From the IMG/VR virus record IMGVR_UViG_3300042559_002283, positions 1 through 64,000 of that record: a stretch of DNA of 64,000 bases; one strand, 5' to 3'. The DNA is from a virus. Below are positions 38,609-46,725 of the stretch, in pieces (the first letter of the stretch is position 1; each line of letters starts with the position of its first letter). The translations under genes were made by a program, and so were the position numbers. Below the pieces are notes generated by a model. It saw nothing but the letters and a program-made list of their open reading frames with translations. It was not told where the DNA came from and did no database searches.

Positions 38609-40156
38609 ATGTCTGAAAGTAAGCCAATTGATTCAAAATTACGCAACTTGCATTTGGCTATGCAATACGACGATGAGGGTTATCCAGAACTGCGTGTTGG
38701 GGCAAGAATTGTAAGCCCTGATCCCCTACCAGTAACGTTGGGTAGTGAATCCATTACCATAACAGGAGATGTGAATGTAAGCTCAAGTGTGGGCATCAAC
38801 AACACTGAGGAAGATGCTGCTAACATGCACATTGCATCAGTTGGTACCAGCGGGGTACTCACTACTGATTATTTGCCAGTTGGTGGAACAGTAGAGGCAA
38901 CACAAGGCACAAATCCATGGATAGTGAGTGGCTCAGTTACAGCTTTGGACGATCCCACAGCAACAGACGCCTTTGGCCGCAAACGAGTCAGTAACCCTTT
39001 CACATTGTTTGACAGCAGTTTTCGCTATAGTGACAATCCCACCAAATGGAATAGCAGCACATCAGGCACCACAAGCGAAACATTTTTACCAAATGAGTCA
39101 AGTATTGGATTGGCTGTTGGTGGCGCGAACGGAGACAGCATTATTCGAGAAACAAAGCGAGTGTTCAATTATCAGCCAGGCAAGAGTCTCTTGATTATGA
39201 GCACTTTTGTGATGAACGCTGGTAAGCCCAATTTGCGTCAACGGGTGGGATATTTTGGTGCACAAAATGGCATCTACTTTGAACTTGAAGGAACAACAAA
39301 AAACCTTGTGATCAGAAAGTACATCTCTGGCGTAGTGGATGATACTACAGAAAAAGTACCACAAGGAAACTGGAACGGAGACCGTCTCAATGGACTTAGT
39401 GGATTACACAATCCAAGTGGATTTGATTTGGATCCCAGCACATCACAAATTTTCTGGATGGATGTCGAATGGCTGGGTGTTGGATCAGTGAGATGTGGCT
39501 TTGTGATAAATGGCAAATTCATTGTATGTCACACTTTTGATCATGCCAACAGCTTTACCTCTGTTTATATGACCACAGCCAGCTTGCCTTTGCGCTATGA
39601 GATTACCAACACTGGCATTACAGGCGGTGCCAGCTCTATGAAACAGATATGTTCCACAGTAATCTCTGAAGGTGGTTATGCAGCCACCAGCAGAAGCAGG
39701 AGTGCAAGCACGACGCTGGAAGGTCCACAAGTGAGTCAAACCAATTGGACACCATTGGTGAGCATTAGATTGAAGTCAGCTCGATTGGATGGCATTGTTT
39801 TCCCGGCTAGATTGGACGTGTTTGGACGCCAAAGCAATCCCTACAAATGGGGCGTGTTTGTGGGCGGCACTTTGTCCAACAACAGCACCTTAACTTGGGT
39901 TGATGCAGGATCAGACAGTTCAGTTGAATACAATCTCAATGCAACTGCCATAACAGGAGGAACACTTATTGATCAAGGTATCTTTGTTGGCAACGCCATT
40001 GGTGGTCCTGTGTCTGCCACTCCGGTAGGCCAAAGCCAAGATGTTCAGTTGGGACGCTTGTTGAACGGAACTGCTGAAACACTCACAGTAGCTGCTATTG
40101 CCACCAACAACAATGACACGGCTGTTTGCAGCCTTGTTTGGCAGGAGTTCGGCTGA
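38609..40156 (+). CDS. virion structural/tail protein
   Basis: 515 residues. Beta-rich, with the phage structural signature DAFGRKRVSNPFTLFDSSFR around residue 120. Domains: N-terminal fibrous part with S/T/G repeats, then a jelly-roll-like region (GKSLLIMSTFVMNAGKPNLR, VEWLGVGSVRCGFVINGKF). Likely tail fibre, baseplate or head fibre component. Confidence 0.7.
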   Translation: MSESKPIDSKLRNLHLAMQYDDEGYPELRVGARIVSPDPLPVTLGSESITITGDVNVSSSVGINNTEEDAANMHIASVGTSGVLTTDYLPVGGTVEATQGTNPWIVSGSVTALDDPTATDAFGRKRVSNPFTLFDSSFRYSDNPTKWNSSTSGTTSETFLPNESSIGLAVGGANGDSIIRETKRVFNYQPGKSLLIMSTFVMNAGKPNLRQRVGYFGAQNGIYFELEGTTKNLVIRKYISGVVDDTTEKVPQGNWNGDRLNGLSGLHNPSGFDLDPSTSQIFWMDVEWLGVGSVRCGFVINGKFIVCHTFDHANSFTSVYMTTASLPLRYEITNTGITGGASSMKQICSTVISEGGYAATSRSRSASTTLEGPQVSQTNWTPLVSIRLKSARLDGIVFPARLDVFGRQSNPYKWGVFVGGTLSNNSTLTWVDAGSDSSVEYNLNATAITGGTLIDQGIFVGNAIGGPVSATPVGQSQDVQLGRLLNGTAETLTVAAIATNNNDTAVCSLVWQEFG

Positions 40157-40746
40157 TGCTTTCTTTTGGTATCCCCTATGTGTTGTTTTGCAGCGTCATG
40201 TGGCGGCTTAGAGGAGGTGCATGGTCTACTCTATTACACATTCACATGGGCACAACCGTTACTCGTTTTGTAAGTGCATTTTTGATCAGCTTGCCTTTGG
40301 CTTGGTGGTTTGCAAATTGGTACATAGTCCCTGGAGTTACATTTGGACTTTGGTTTGGCTTGGTGCTAGGTGGATATGGGCCATTCATGGGCATGGGAGA
40401 TCATGCCGTTATCCCTGCCAAAACTTGGATCAACTTTTTTCCAAAACTGTTGGGGTTACAGCCCTACAGTGTGGCTTGGGACTTTGCAGGCATGTGGTTT
40501 TCAGGAGTTCTCATCTACAGTTGGGTCGTTTTGATAGCAGTTGCCTCAAGTGGAACACTCTTGTTACTAGCTCTGATTCCCATCTCAGGATTAGTTTTTG
40601 CCGGCAGTTATTACTTAATGAGCCACATACCGGACAGTGAGTTTCCTATCATTCCAGGATTCACCGCCCCAGAGCATGAAGTTTTTGGTGAATTGTGTGC
40701 CGGATTTTGGACAGGCGTGCTGTTGTTTTTGTGCGCAAACCTTTAA
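40156..40746 (+). CDS. polytopic membrane protein
   Basis: 196 residues, start shared with the previous stop (TGATG), GGAG upstream. About five helices (FVSAFLISLPLAWWFANWYI, VTFGLWFGLVLGGYGPFM, VLLIYSWVVL-type stretches, LLLLALIPISGLVFAGSYYL, FGELCAGFWTGVLLFLCANL). Function unknown. Confidence 0.65.
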   Translation: MLSFGIPYVLFCSVMWRLRGGAWSTLLHIHMGTTVTRFVSAFLISLPLAWWFANWYIVPGVTFGLWFGLVLGGYGPFMGMGDHAVIPAKTWINFFPKLLGLQPYSVAWDFAGMWFSGVLIYSWVVLIAVASSGTLLLLALIPISGLVFAGSYYLMSHIPDSEFPIIPGFTAPEHEVFGELCAGFWTGVLLFLCANL

Positions 40747-40751
40747 AGAAG

Positions 40752-40780
40752 TTGACGCATCAAACCTAAACAATTATTAT
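40752..40780 (+). promoter_or_regulatory. sigma70-type promoter
   Basis: TTGACG, 17-nt spacer, TATTAT; the leader then contains an 8-bp inverted repeat TTTTGAAG / CTTCAAAA. Confidence 0.6.
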
Positions 40781-40843
40781 CATTTGTATTGTATTTTGAA
40801 GTTATGCGTAAAAATATCTTCAAAAGATTAGGATCTAGTGATA

Positions 40844-41620
40844 ATGACAGAATTAGTTTTAGGCGCAGCCTATGGATATTCAGCAGAACAAGTCAAGCCC
40901 TTTGTAACAACATTGCGCCGCTATTACACCGGCAAAATAGCTTTTTTAGTATCTGTGGATCTGGATCCCACTCTTGTAGAGCTTTGTCAAGAATCTGGTA
41001 TTGATTTTTTTATTGTTGACGGAGATCAAAGCAATCCTATTCACATGCAGTGGGCTAGGTTTTTTCATTATGAAAATATTTTGAGCCATCCGTTTTTCAC
41101 CAATACTACTAGAGTGTTACTAACAGACATACGCGACGTTATCTTTCAAGCCCATCCTTTTAGCCTGCCTATGACTACTGATTTTGAATTCTTTACTGAA
41201 CCAGAAACAATCAAAAATAGCTTTGTCAACAGAGGGTGGTTGCAGGAACGTTATGGCGTAGCTGAGACCTATGCTTGGGAGAACAAAAACATCATTTGTT
41301 CTGGAACCATCCGAACCACTATGGCTGGTGCACAAGTGGTGGTGCGAAACATGATTATGGAAAGTGAAAAGCTGCAAGCTACTGGACGCAGTCCTTTGGA
41401 TCAGCCCATGCTAAATTATTTGGTCTACAGCGGGGCTTTTTTCAATTACAGAGTTTTTGATAACGGAGAGGGGGCTGTAGACACATTGCATTTTGCCAAA
41501 GAGTTAAAATTTTCCCCCTCTGGTGTTCTCTTGAACAAAAACAATCAACCTGTGCCTATTATTCATCAGTGGGATCGAACTCAAGCACTAGTTCCAGTGT
41601 TTGAAAAAATATTTGCATAA
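40844..41620 (+). CDS. GT8-like glycosyltransferase-like protein
   Basis: 258 residues (GTG 40838 also possible). LVLGAAYGYSAEQVKPFVTT, RVLLTDIRDVIFQAHPF (D-x-x-D metal site region), NIICSGTIRTTMAGAQVVVR, LDQPMLNYLVYSG, VDTLHFAKEL and PIIHQWDR are arranged as in GT-A sugar transferases. May use the phage-made nucleotide sugar; acceptor unknown. Confidence 0.65.
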   Translation: MTELVLGAAYGYSAEQVKPFVTTLRRYYTGKIAFLVSVDLDPTLVELCQESGIDFFIVDGDQSNPIHMQWARFFHYENILSHPFFTNTTRVLLTDIRDVIFQAHPFSLPMTTDFEFFTEPETIKNSFVNRGWLQERYGVAETYAWENKNIICSGTIRTTMAGAQVVVRNMIMESEKLQATGRSPLDQPMLNYLVYSGAFFNYRVFDNGEGAVDTLHFAKELKFSPSGVLLNKNNQPVPIIHQWDRTQALVPVFEKIFA

Positions 41621-41691
41621 ATGTCTTTCTGGATAACAAGGACTATCCTATCCTGAGAATGCTTGTTCAAAACTCCCGCACACTCATGTGA

Positions 41692-41811
41692 GTGCCACGT
41701 CAACATCAGCAGTCCATCACCATAGTGGGTGCTCCTACTGCATCAGCTGTCACATATCGTAGCGGCACCCGATTTGGTCCCAGCAGTATTAGAGATGCCA
41801 GCGTGATGTAA
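41692..41811 (+). pseudogene. agmatinase/arginase-family N-terminal relic
   Basis: The frame reads IVGAPTASAVTYRSGTRFGP and then SSIRDASVM before TAA, the highly characteristic N-terminal block of agmatinase-type ureohydrolases. The rest of the enzyme (about 250 residues including the Mn-binding aspartates) is absent. The 41621-41917 gap otherwise holds an 8-bp inverted repeat (TGAGAAAT / ATTTCTCA) and a late box. Confidence 0.6.
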
Positions 41812-41887
41812 CCAATGGAGTGCATGAGAAATTTCCAGTTGACATTTCTCAGTTTTGCTGGAGATATAATATCTTATACATAACCTG

Positions 41888-41894
41888 TTAAATA
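41888..41894 (+). promoter_or_regulatory. T4-type late promoter box
   Basis: GTTAAATACC, 23 nt before ATG 41918, with AAGGA in between. Confidence 0.6.
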
Positions 41895-41917
41895 CCGCAT
41901 AGCAAGGATATGACACT

Positions 41918-43213
41918 ATGCGAATCACAGAAATAGCAAGCCAAAGCGCATCTGGTGGTTGGGAAAAATTGGACCCATACCGTTTACCTAGTATTCTTTT
42001 GGCTCAAATACCTCAATATTATAGAGGCAGTCACAATATTTGGGCATTAAATCCAACTAAGTTCGAAACTCCTTTGATGGCAATTGGTGATTTTGGTATT
42101 TGGGAACCCATCATAAATGACAAGTATTTCAGCAAAGAGTTTGTTGCAGCAATGCTGACCAACTTAGTGAATTTTACTGGTAAGCAACAATTCTCTACAC
42201 GAAGTGGATATGTTTGGAGGAATCCAGAAGTTCTGCCATTTTTCGATGCATTTTCATTTCCAAAAATCGCACCCGCTGATGGCGCCAATTTTTGGTATGA
42301 GGTGCCGTTGGCTCAAGAAATATTTGGCTACGAGTATCAAAATCAACGCTCTGTTGCAGACAAGTGTTACGCAATTTTACCAAACAAGGCGTTCAACTCA
42401 GCAGATGATTTGCACACCCAATTTTTCAACACCTACCGGGTGTTCACAAAAGGCACAAAAGTTATTAGCATCTCAGGTAATGTGGGAAGATCTTCATTGC
42501 AGAACCTGGTAGACGCAGTGGGCCTCACTGACAGCAGTGGAGCGCATGGCAGCACTTGGATAGTGCGTAACGGTAAGGTTGAAGACTTATACCAAGTTGC
42601 CTTCACAGATCCTGATGGCACATTGAGTGATGGAACCAAACTCTGGAAATTACCCAGCTATGTAATACCAGCATTGAGCACAATCCAATTTGAAAAAACT
42701 TGGAAAACAGCAGACAGTGCCTTTTTGGCGCTTTTGCCCAAAAGCACAGGTACAGAACTCAACAACACTATACTGGTGGCAATCCGCAAGGGAAATATTT
42801 TGGGGATGGCTAGAGGGCACTATGCACAAGCCACTGAACCAGAATTGGCTCATCTGGCCTCGTTATTAGCTAATGAAAAAGGCGTTGGTGCTAGCAAGGA
42901 TAAATTTGTCAAGCCCAATAGCAATTTTCACAACATGTTGAAATATGTTGACGCCAACCCAGGAAGTCCCCGCACAGGATATTTTGTAAAAGGTTTGGGC
43001 CGGTCTGCACAAGGCCTCCCAGCAGCCAACAGCCCACAAAGCCTTGATGGATTGGCAGCACGTTTGGAGCTTTTGACCTTGAAAGACCCAGGCGATAAAC
43101 CCACAACATATCATCTACGGCTGACCTCAGAAGGTGAACTTATGTTGGACTGGCTGGACGCCGGTAGGAAAATCAATCTTACTGACATTGCCAGGAAAGT
43201 TTCCAGTAGTTAA
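41918..43213 (+). CDS. hypothetical late protein with MRI-type N terminus
   Basis: 431 residues, starting MRITEIASQSASGGWEKLDP. No recognised catalytic motif; segments such as WEPIINDKYFSKEFVAAMLT and TGYFVKGLGRSAQG suggest a multi-domain soluble protein. The C-terminal about 70 residues (LDGLAARLELLTLKDPGDKP) may be a separate helical domain. Likely virion-associated by promoter class and N terminus. Confidence 0.65.
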   Translation: MRITEIASQSASGGWEKLDPYRLPSILLAQIPQYYRGSHNIWALNPTKFETPLMAIGDFGIWEPIINDKYFSKEFVAAMLTNLVNFTGKQQFSTRSGYVWRNPEVLPFFDAFSFPKIAPADGANFWYEVPLAQEIFGYEYQNQRSVADKCYAILPNKAFNSADDLHTQFFNTYRVFTKGTKVISISGNVGRSSLQNLVDAVGLTDSSGAHGSTWIVRNGKVEDLYQVAFTDPDGTLSDGTKLWKLPSYVIPALSTIQFEKTWKTADSAFLALLPKSTGTELNNTILVAIRKGNILGMARGHYAQATEPELAHLASLLANEKGVGASKDKFVKPNSNFHNMLKYVDANPGSPRTGYFVKGLGRSAQGLPAANSPQSLDGLAARLELLTLKDPGDKPTTYHLRLTSEGELMLDWLDAGRKINLTDIARKVSSS

Positions 43214-43263
43214 AACATTTGTTTGGGCATATAATGCTCTACAGACCATGAAAGGAACTGTCT

Positions 43264-43452
43264 ATGAAACAATTTTGGGCTGTTGGTGGGGTATTCACTG
43301 ATCACAAATTCACAGAGTTGGAACCCAATACCGGAGAGTGCTATGGGCCATTCTCAACACGTGAAGAGGCAGAAAGGATTGCAGCAGAAAAAGTACGCAA
43401 GAACATCGACATCTGTTGGTACAACTTGTTTGTAACTGAAACTTGCAAATAG
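43264..43452 (+). CDS. small hypothetical protein
   Basis: 62 residues (MKQFWAVGGVFTDHKFTELE; REEAERIAAEKVRKNIDICW). Possibly DUF4170-like, weak. AAAGGAA lies upstream, with a TATAAT at 43232 lacking a good -35. Strong terminator follows. Confidence 0.6.
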   Translation: MKQFWAVGGVFTDHKFTELEPNTGECYGPFSTREEAERIAAEKVRKNIDICWYNLFVTETCK

Positions 43453-43456
43453 CCAC

Positions 43457-43487
43457 AAAAAAAGCCCCGGAAATTCCGGGGCTTTTT
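43457..43487. terminator. strong bidirectional Rho-independent terminator
   Basis: A7, GCCCCGG, AAATT loop, CCGGGGC, T5 between convergent genes. Confidence 0.92.
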
Positions 43488-43508
43488 CATTTACGAAGTT
43501 CTGTTGTA

Positions 43509-44000
43509 TCAGAACTTGTAGGCTGCACCAACAGTGACCATGTTTGCACCCTTGCGTCCATTCACGCTTTCAAAAGCAGCGAAGTGACGATAACGCAGGT
43601 CAAGATCAATGTTCTGGGAAACAGCAACACGAGCGCCAGCACCCACATTGTAGAGCGCAACACTGGTGTTACCATTGGTGGTATTCAGTCGGTTCATGCC
43701 CACACCTGCACCAAGCAGTGCATATGGGGTCACAATCGTGCCAGTTGGAATGCTGAGAACAGCATTAGCCATCAGGGCTTGGCCGTTACCGTTCTTGTAC
43801 CAGATCTGGTCAAAAGTGCCTTCAGTCCGCACAAAGCGATTGTATTGGTAACCAACAACAGCACCAGCAGAGACCTTGCTGGAGTCTTGTAGCACAGTGC
43901 CAACGTTGGCACCCACATACATACCGCGATCATTGGTTTGTGCTTCTGCAACACCAACAAGACCCAGTGCCATTACAGCGGCGAGAATTAGCTTTTTCAT
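43509..44000 (-). CDS. outer-membrane beta-barrel protein (OmpA/Ail-like) with signal peptide
   Basis: 163 residues. Sec signal MKKLILAAVMALGLVGVAEA before QTNDRG. The mature part alternates strands (GMYVGANVGTVL, AGAVVGYQYNRFV, LDLRYRHFAAF) and ends VTVGAAYKF with the terminal Phe required for BAM insertion; about eight strands. Phage outer-membrane barrels can mask receptors or alter host adhesion (lambda Lom is a known case). AAGGAAT before the ATG. Confidence 0.85.
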   Translation of the reverse strand: MKKLILAAVMALGLVGVAEAQTNDRGMYVGANVGTVLQDSSKVSAGAVVGYQYNRFVRTEGTFDQIWYKNGNGQALMANAVLSIPTGTIVTPYALLGAGVGMNRLNTTNGNTSVALYNVGAGARVAVSQNIDLDLRYRHFAAFESVNGRKGANMVTVGAAYKF

Positions 44001-44113
44001 ATGAATATTCCTTCATTTTCAAGCAAGTCAGTGACATCACTGCTCTTTGCCCTATCAGCTTACGGGCTGCTGTTTTGTGTGTCTACCAACTTGCGGAATT
44101 TGCTGATAAACAT

Positions 44114-44142
44114 ATGTTACTGAGCATTGCAGCAAAAGTCAA
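44114..44142 (-). promoter_or_regulatory. sigma70-type promoter for the outer-membrane gene
   Basis: Minus strand TTGACT, 17-nt spacer, TAACAT; leader of about 105 nt. Confidence 0.5.
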
Positions 44143-44151
44143 ACCTTGCAC

Positions 44152-44179
44152 TTGACACAGGGGCTAATGCGTATATCTT
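44152..44179 (+). promoter_or_regulatory. sigma70-type promoter opening the early region
   Basis: TTGACA, 16-nt spacer, TATCTT; divergent from the minus-strand promoter. Confidence 0.55.
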
Positions 44180-44198
44180 TGGTGTGAAGGAGATCACT

Positions 44199-44537
44199 AT
44201 GGGCATTTCAACACATGTTTACGCCATCTTGGGTGTGAAAATTCCCTGGGACGAGGAGTTCTGTGATGCACATGAGCTAGTGTATGATGATGACGATGTT
44301 CCTGATTTGATTTTTGATGGCATGAGTGGCGAGTATATTGTGCTGGGAAAAATCTTGTTCGACAGTGGAGATTTTCGCTGGGGCTTCGAAAAGGGGGACA
44401 TTTGGAAAACCGTTGACAACAGCAGGTTTGCAGAAATTGAACGAAACTATCGAGAAGAATTCTCTCGCAAGTTTCCTCAGTTCATGCACCTACTCAACCA
44501 GCCGTTTGAGCTGCATGTGTTTTTGCACTGGAGTTGA
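44199..44537 (+). CDS. hypothetical acidic protein
   Basis: 112 residues from the ATG behind AAGGAG (MGISTHVYAILGVKIPWDEE), with an acidic run (YDDDDVPDLIFDG). No family recognised. Stop and next start share bases (TGATG). Confidence 0.65.
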   Translation: MGISTHVYAILGVKIPWDEEFCDAHELVYDDDDVPDLIFDGMSGEYIVLGKILFDSGDFRWGFEKGDIWKTVDNSRFAEIERNYREEFSRKFPQFMHLLNQPFELHVFLHWS

Positions 44538-44800
44538 TGATTTTGTATTATCACAAAGAGTTTAGGCGAAATGGCTACTGTACTCAACTGCGTGTAAGTG
44601 ATAGCTACTATGACCGCATTTGCGTGTGGTGTAATGATCGATTTGGTGACAAGTATGCGTGTCGCTATCACACCTGGGACCAGTTGGGCGAGTGGCAACT
44701 CTACACACGAAGTGACTTTGCAGAGTTTTCACTTATGTGGGGAGGTGTTGGTACACCTCATACACCCATTGGTGACATCAATTTCTACGGCACACTATAA
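44537..44800 (+). CDS. hypothetical protein
   Basis: 87 residues, aromatic and cysteine-containing (YYHKEFRRNGYCTQLRV, DRICVWCNDRFGDKYACRYH). The C-x2-C and C-x-H spacing could hold zinc, but this is weak. Confidence 0.6.
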   Translation: MILYYHKEFRRNGYCTQLRVSDSYYDRICVWCNDRFGDKYACRYHTWDQLGEWQLYTRSDFAEFSLMWGGVGTPHTPIGDINFYGTL

Positions 44801-44821
44801 GATTTTGAAGGAGCTCACACA

Positions 44822-45025
44822 ATGACACGCTATCATCTTTTCAAAGGCACTCGAGGTTATGCAGGGCATGCCTATTGTGGCCCCAGCAATGATGGTCAAC
44901 CAGCCCAGGCTGACACACTGGAAGAGGCACTAGATATTCGTGCTCGCTTGATGGTTCGTAATCCTGGAGTGGGCTGGGGGATTCATGACCTAGAGGTAGG
45001 CAGTGACGTTCCGCTATCACGCTGA
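44822..45025 (+). CDS. small early protein, paralogue A1
   Basis: 67 residues behind AAGGAG. RYHLFKGTRGYAGHAYCGPS and RNPGVGWGIHDLEVG are shared with the gene at 50950. The pair 44822/45094 is mirrored by 50950/52016, pointing to a duplicated module. Function unknown. Confidence 0.7.
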   Translation: MTRYHLFKGTRGYAGHAYCGPSNDGQPAQADTLEEALDIRARLMVRNPGVGWGIHDLEVGSDVPLSR

Positions 45026-45093
45026 AAGATCAGTTGATGTAGTTCACAAAGTTGCTGTAAGTTATCTATACCTAGGACAAGGTCTCTGAAATC

Positions 45094-45387
45094 ATGCGTA
45101 TGCCTCGTGAGCTGGATAATTTGTATCCTGATGTGCCTGATCACTTTGAAGACGTTTGGTTTGGTGATTGGTCTGACTATGACGAATACAGTCATCTCAT
45201 TATTGTGCGAGACCTTAAAACCAAGCAGTACTACCGACAAACGTGGAATTACAATGATATGGTGGAATCCAATCTCAATCCCATGACATGGAATCCAGCT
45301 GCAATAAGTGAAAGAGAGGCAATCCACGATCTATTGGATTGGAATGCAATTGGTGTGCCTCAGAAAGTTGCCTTTCAAGGTTGGTGA
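45094..45387 (+). CDS. small early protein, paralogue B1
   Basis: 97 residues: PRELDNLYPDVPDHFEDVWF, a central RQTWNYNDMVE and the end VAFQGW, all mirrored in the gene at 52016 (VGFQGW end). Acidic; function unknown. Confidence 0.7.
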   Translation: MRMPRELDNLYPDVPDHFEDVWFGDWSDYDEYSHLIIVRDLKTKQYYRQTWNYNDMVESNLNPMTWNPAAISEREAIHDLLDWNAIGVPQKVAFQGW

Positions 45388-45422
45388 TCAAGAAAAAGTC
45401 TTGAGTTGGTGAGAGAAGTAAG

Positions 45423-45446
45423 CTTCTGATATTTTGTTATCAGAAG
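45423..45446 (+). terminator. possible terminator hairpin
   Basis: CTTCTGATA / TATCAGAAG stem with a TTTTGT loop, 36 nt after the previous stop; only weak T-richness follows. Confidence 0.4.
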
Positions 45447-45514
45447 GTGAATTCTTTTGATCAAAATCAGAGCTTATTGACACATTTGACTGTCAACCAG
45501 CATAATAAAAATAA

Positions 45515-45880
45515 ATGAATCAGACCATGAACAATAGTGAACTAGCAGAAAGTCTTACCGCACATATTCAAAATATGTTGGATCTTACCTCACAGTTGAA
45601 TGACACAATTGAACAAGAAAATCAACTGCATAGTGAGCTCACTAGGATTGGTAGACTGAAATCGCAATTACAAAAAGAGATCAAAGAAGCGAAAAAGCTC
45701 TTGGATTGGTGTATTGAAACCAGAAGTGATCCCACACAAGCTCGCTTGAGCAACAGTGATGAAGAGCTCAAAAACAAAATGCAACCCAGTGGGTCACGGC
45801 AATTTCTCACTGAGCAAACTAAAAATTATATTGATGTCCTAACACAAATAGGAATCAACACAAAAAATTTCACAGGATAA
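45515..45880 (+). CDS. coiled-coil protein, tandem paralogue 1
   Basis: 121 residues, helical (LDLTSQLNDTIEQENQLHSE, LKSQLQKEIKEAKKLLDWCI). The segment LLDWCIETRSDPTQARLSNS aligns with the next gene's LIDYCVETGESPVEAQLKNT, so the two arose by tandem duplication. Function unknown; scaffold or chaperone possible. Confidence 0.65.
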   Translation: MNQTMNNSELAESLTAHIQNMLDLTSQLNDTIEQENQLHSELTRIGRLKSQLQKEIKEAKKLLDWCIETRSDPTQARLSNSDEELKNKMQPSGSRQFLTEQTKNYIDVLTQIGINTKNFTG

Positions 45881-45883
45881 GTC

Positions 45884-46318
45884 ATGAGCACATTTAATCA
45901 ACTCACGCGGAGCTATCGACAACACAAAAAAACTGCGACTAAAATCCAAAGGCAAATACAACTCTTGCAAGAAAAAGTTCAGAAGTTGCGTGGTCAGGAA
46001 AACGATATCAAACGAGATCTTAGACTAACCAAAAGTCTCATTGACTATTGCGTTGAAACTGGTGAAAGTCCTGTGGAGGCACAATTGAAAAACACGCCTG
46101 CTGAAATAGTTGAGTATGTTGGCAAACTGCATCTTGACCTCACTTACGGGCATGACATGTTTTCCAGCAGTGGGTCAACTTACAATATCACATCACCAAC
46201 AATGTTGTCAGGCAGTCTATCCAGCAACAGCATCAGTATTACACCTTACCTTGGCACATCAACCATAAGCAGTAGTGGTATTTCCACTGCAATAAATGGG
46301 TCTATTACCACCGTATGA
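45884..46318 (+). CDS. coiled-coil protein, tandem paralogue 2
   Basis: 144 residues: helical N-terminal two thirds as in the previous gene, then a Ser/Thr/Gly-rich C-terminal stretch (GSTYNITSPTMLSGSLSSNS) typical of fibrous virion proteins. The stop overlaps the HldE-type adenylyltransferase start (ATGA). Confidence 0.65.
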   Translation: MSTFNQLTRSYRQHKKTATKIQRQIQLLQEKVQKLRGQENDIKRDLRLTKSLIDYCVETGESPVEAQLKNTPAEIVEYVGKLHLDLTYGHDMFSSSGSTYNITSPTMLSGSLSSNSISITPYLGTSTISSSGISTAINGSITTV

Positions 46319-46725
46319 AATTGGTGTTTGTTAACGGCTGTTTTGATGTGTTGCATTGCGGACACATTCTGTTGTTAAAATATGCTCGCTCACTGGGAGA
46401 TCGCTTGGTAGTTGCTATCGACAGCGATGCTAGAGTCCAGTTTTTAAAAGGAGCTTGTAGGCCCATCAACAGGGCAGAAGATCGTTGTCTCCTGCTGGAA
46501 AGCATTCGCTATGTTGATGAAACCCGTGTGTTCAACACAGAGCAAGAGCTTGTTGAGTTGACGGCACTGTTACAGCCTGACATAATGGTAGTAGGCAGCG
46601 ATTACCAAAACAGAAAAGTAATTGGCGCAGAACATGCCAAGGAGACATTATTCTTTGACCGAATCCCCCACTACAGTACAACGCAAATCCTTGAAGGTTC
46701 TCCTCTTGGGAGAAAGCTGTTGTGA
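46315..46725 (+). CDS. hldE: HldE C-domain-like adenylyltransferase (RfaE2 type)
   Basis: 136 residues, the size of the free-standing second domain of HldE. Cytidylyltransferase-fold motifs: VNGCFDVLHCGHILLLKYA (H-x-G-H), LVVAIDSDARV, DIMVVGSDYQNRKVIGAEHA and PHYSTTQIL (S-T-T). Predicted to adenylate D-glycero-beta-D-manno-heptose-1-P to ADP-heptose. The kinase half is a separate, overlapping gene, as in bacteria with split rfaE. Confidence 0.82.
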   Translation: MKLVFVNGCFDVLHCGHILLLKYARSLGDRLVVAIDSDARVQFLKGACRPINRAEDRCLLLESIRYVDETRVFNTEQELVELTALLQPDIMVVGSDYQNRKVIGAEHAKETLFFDRIPHYSTTQILEGSPLGRKLL

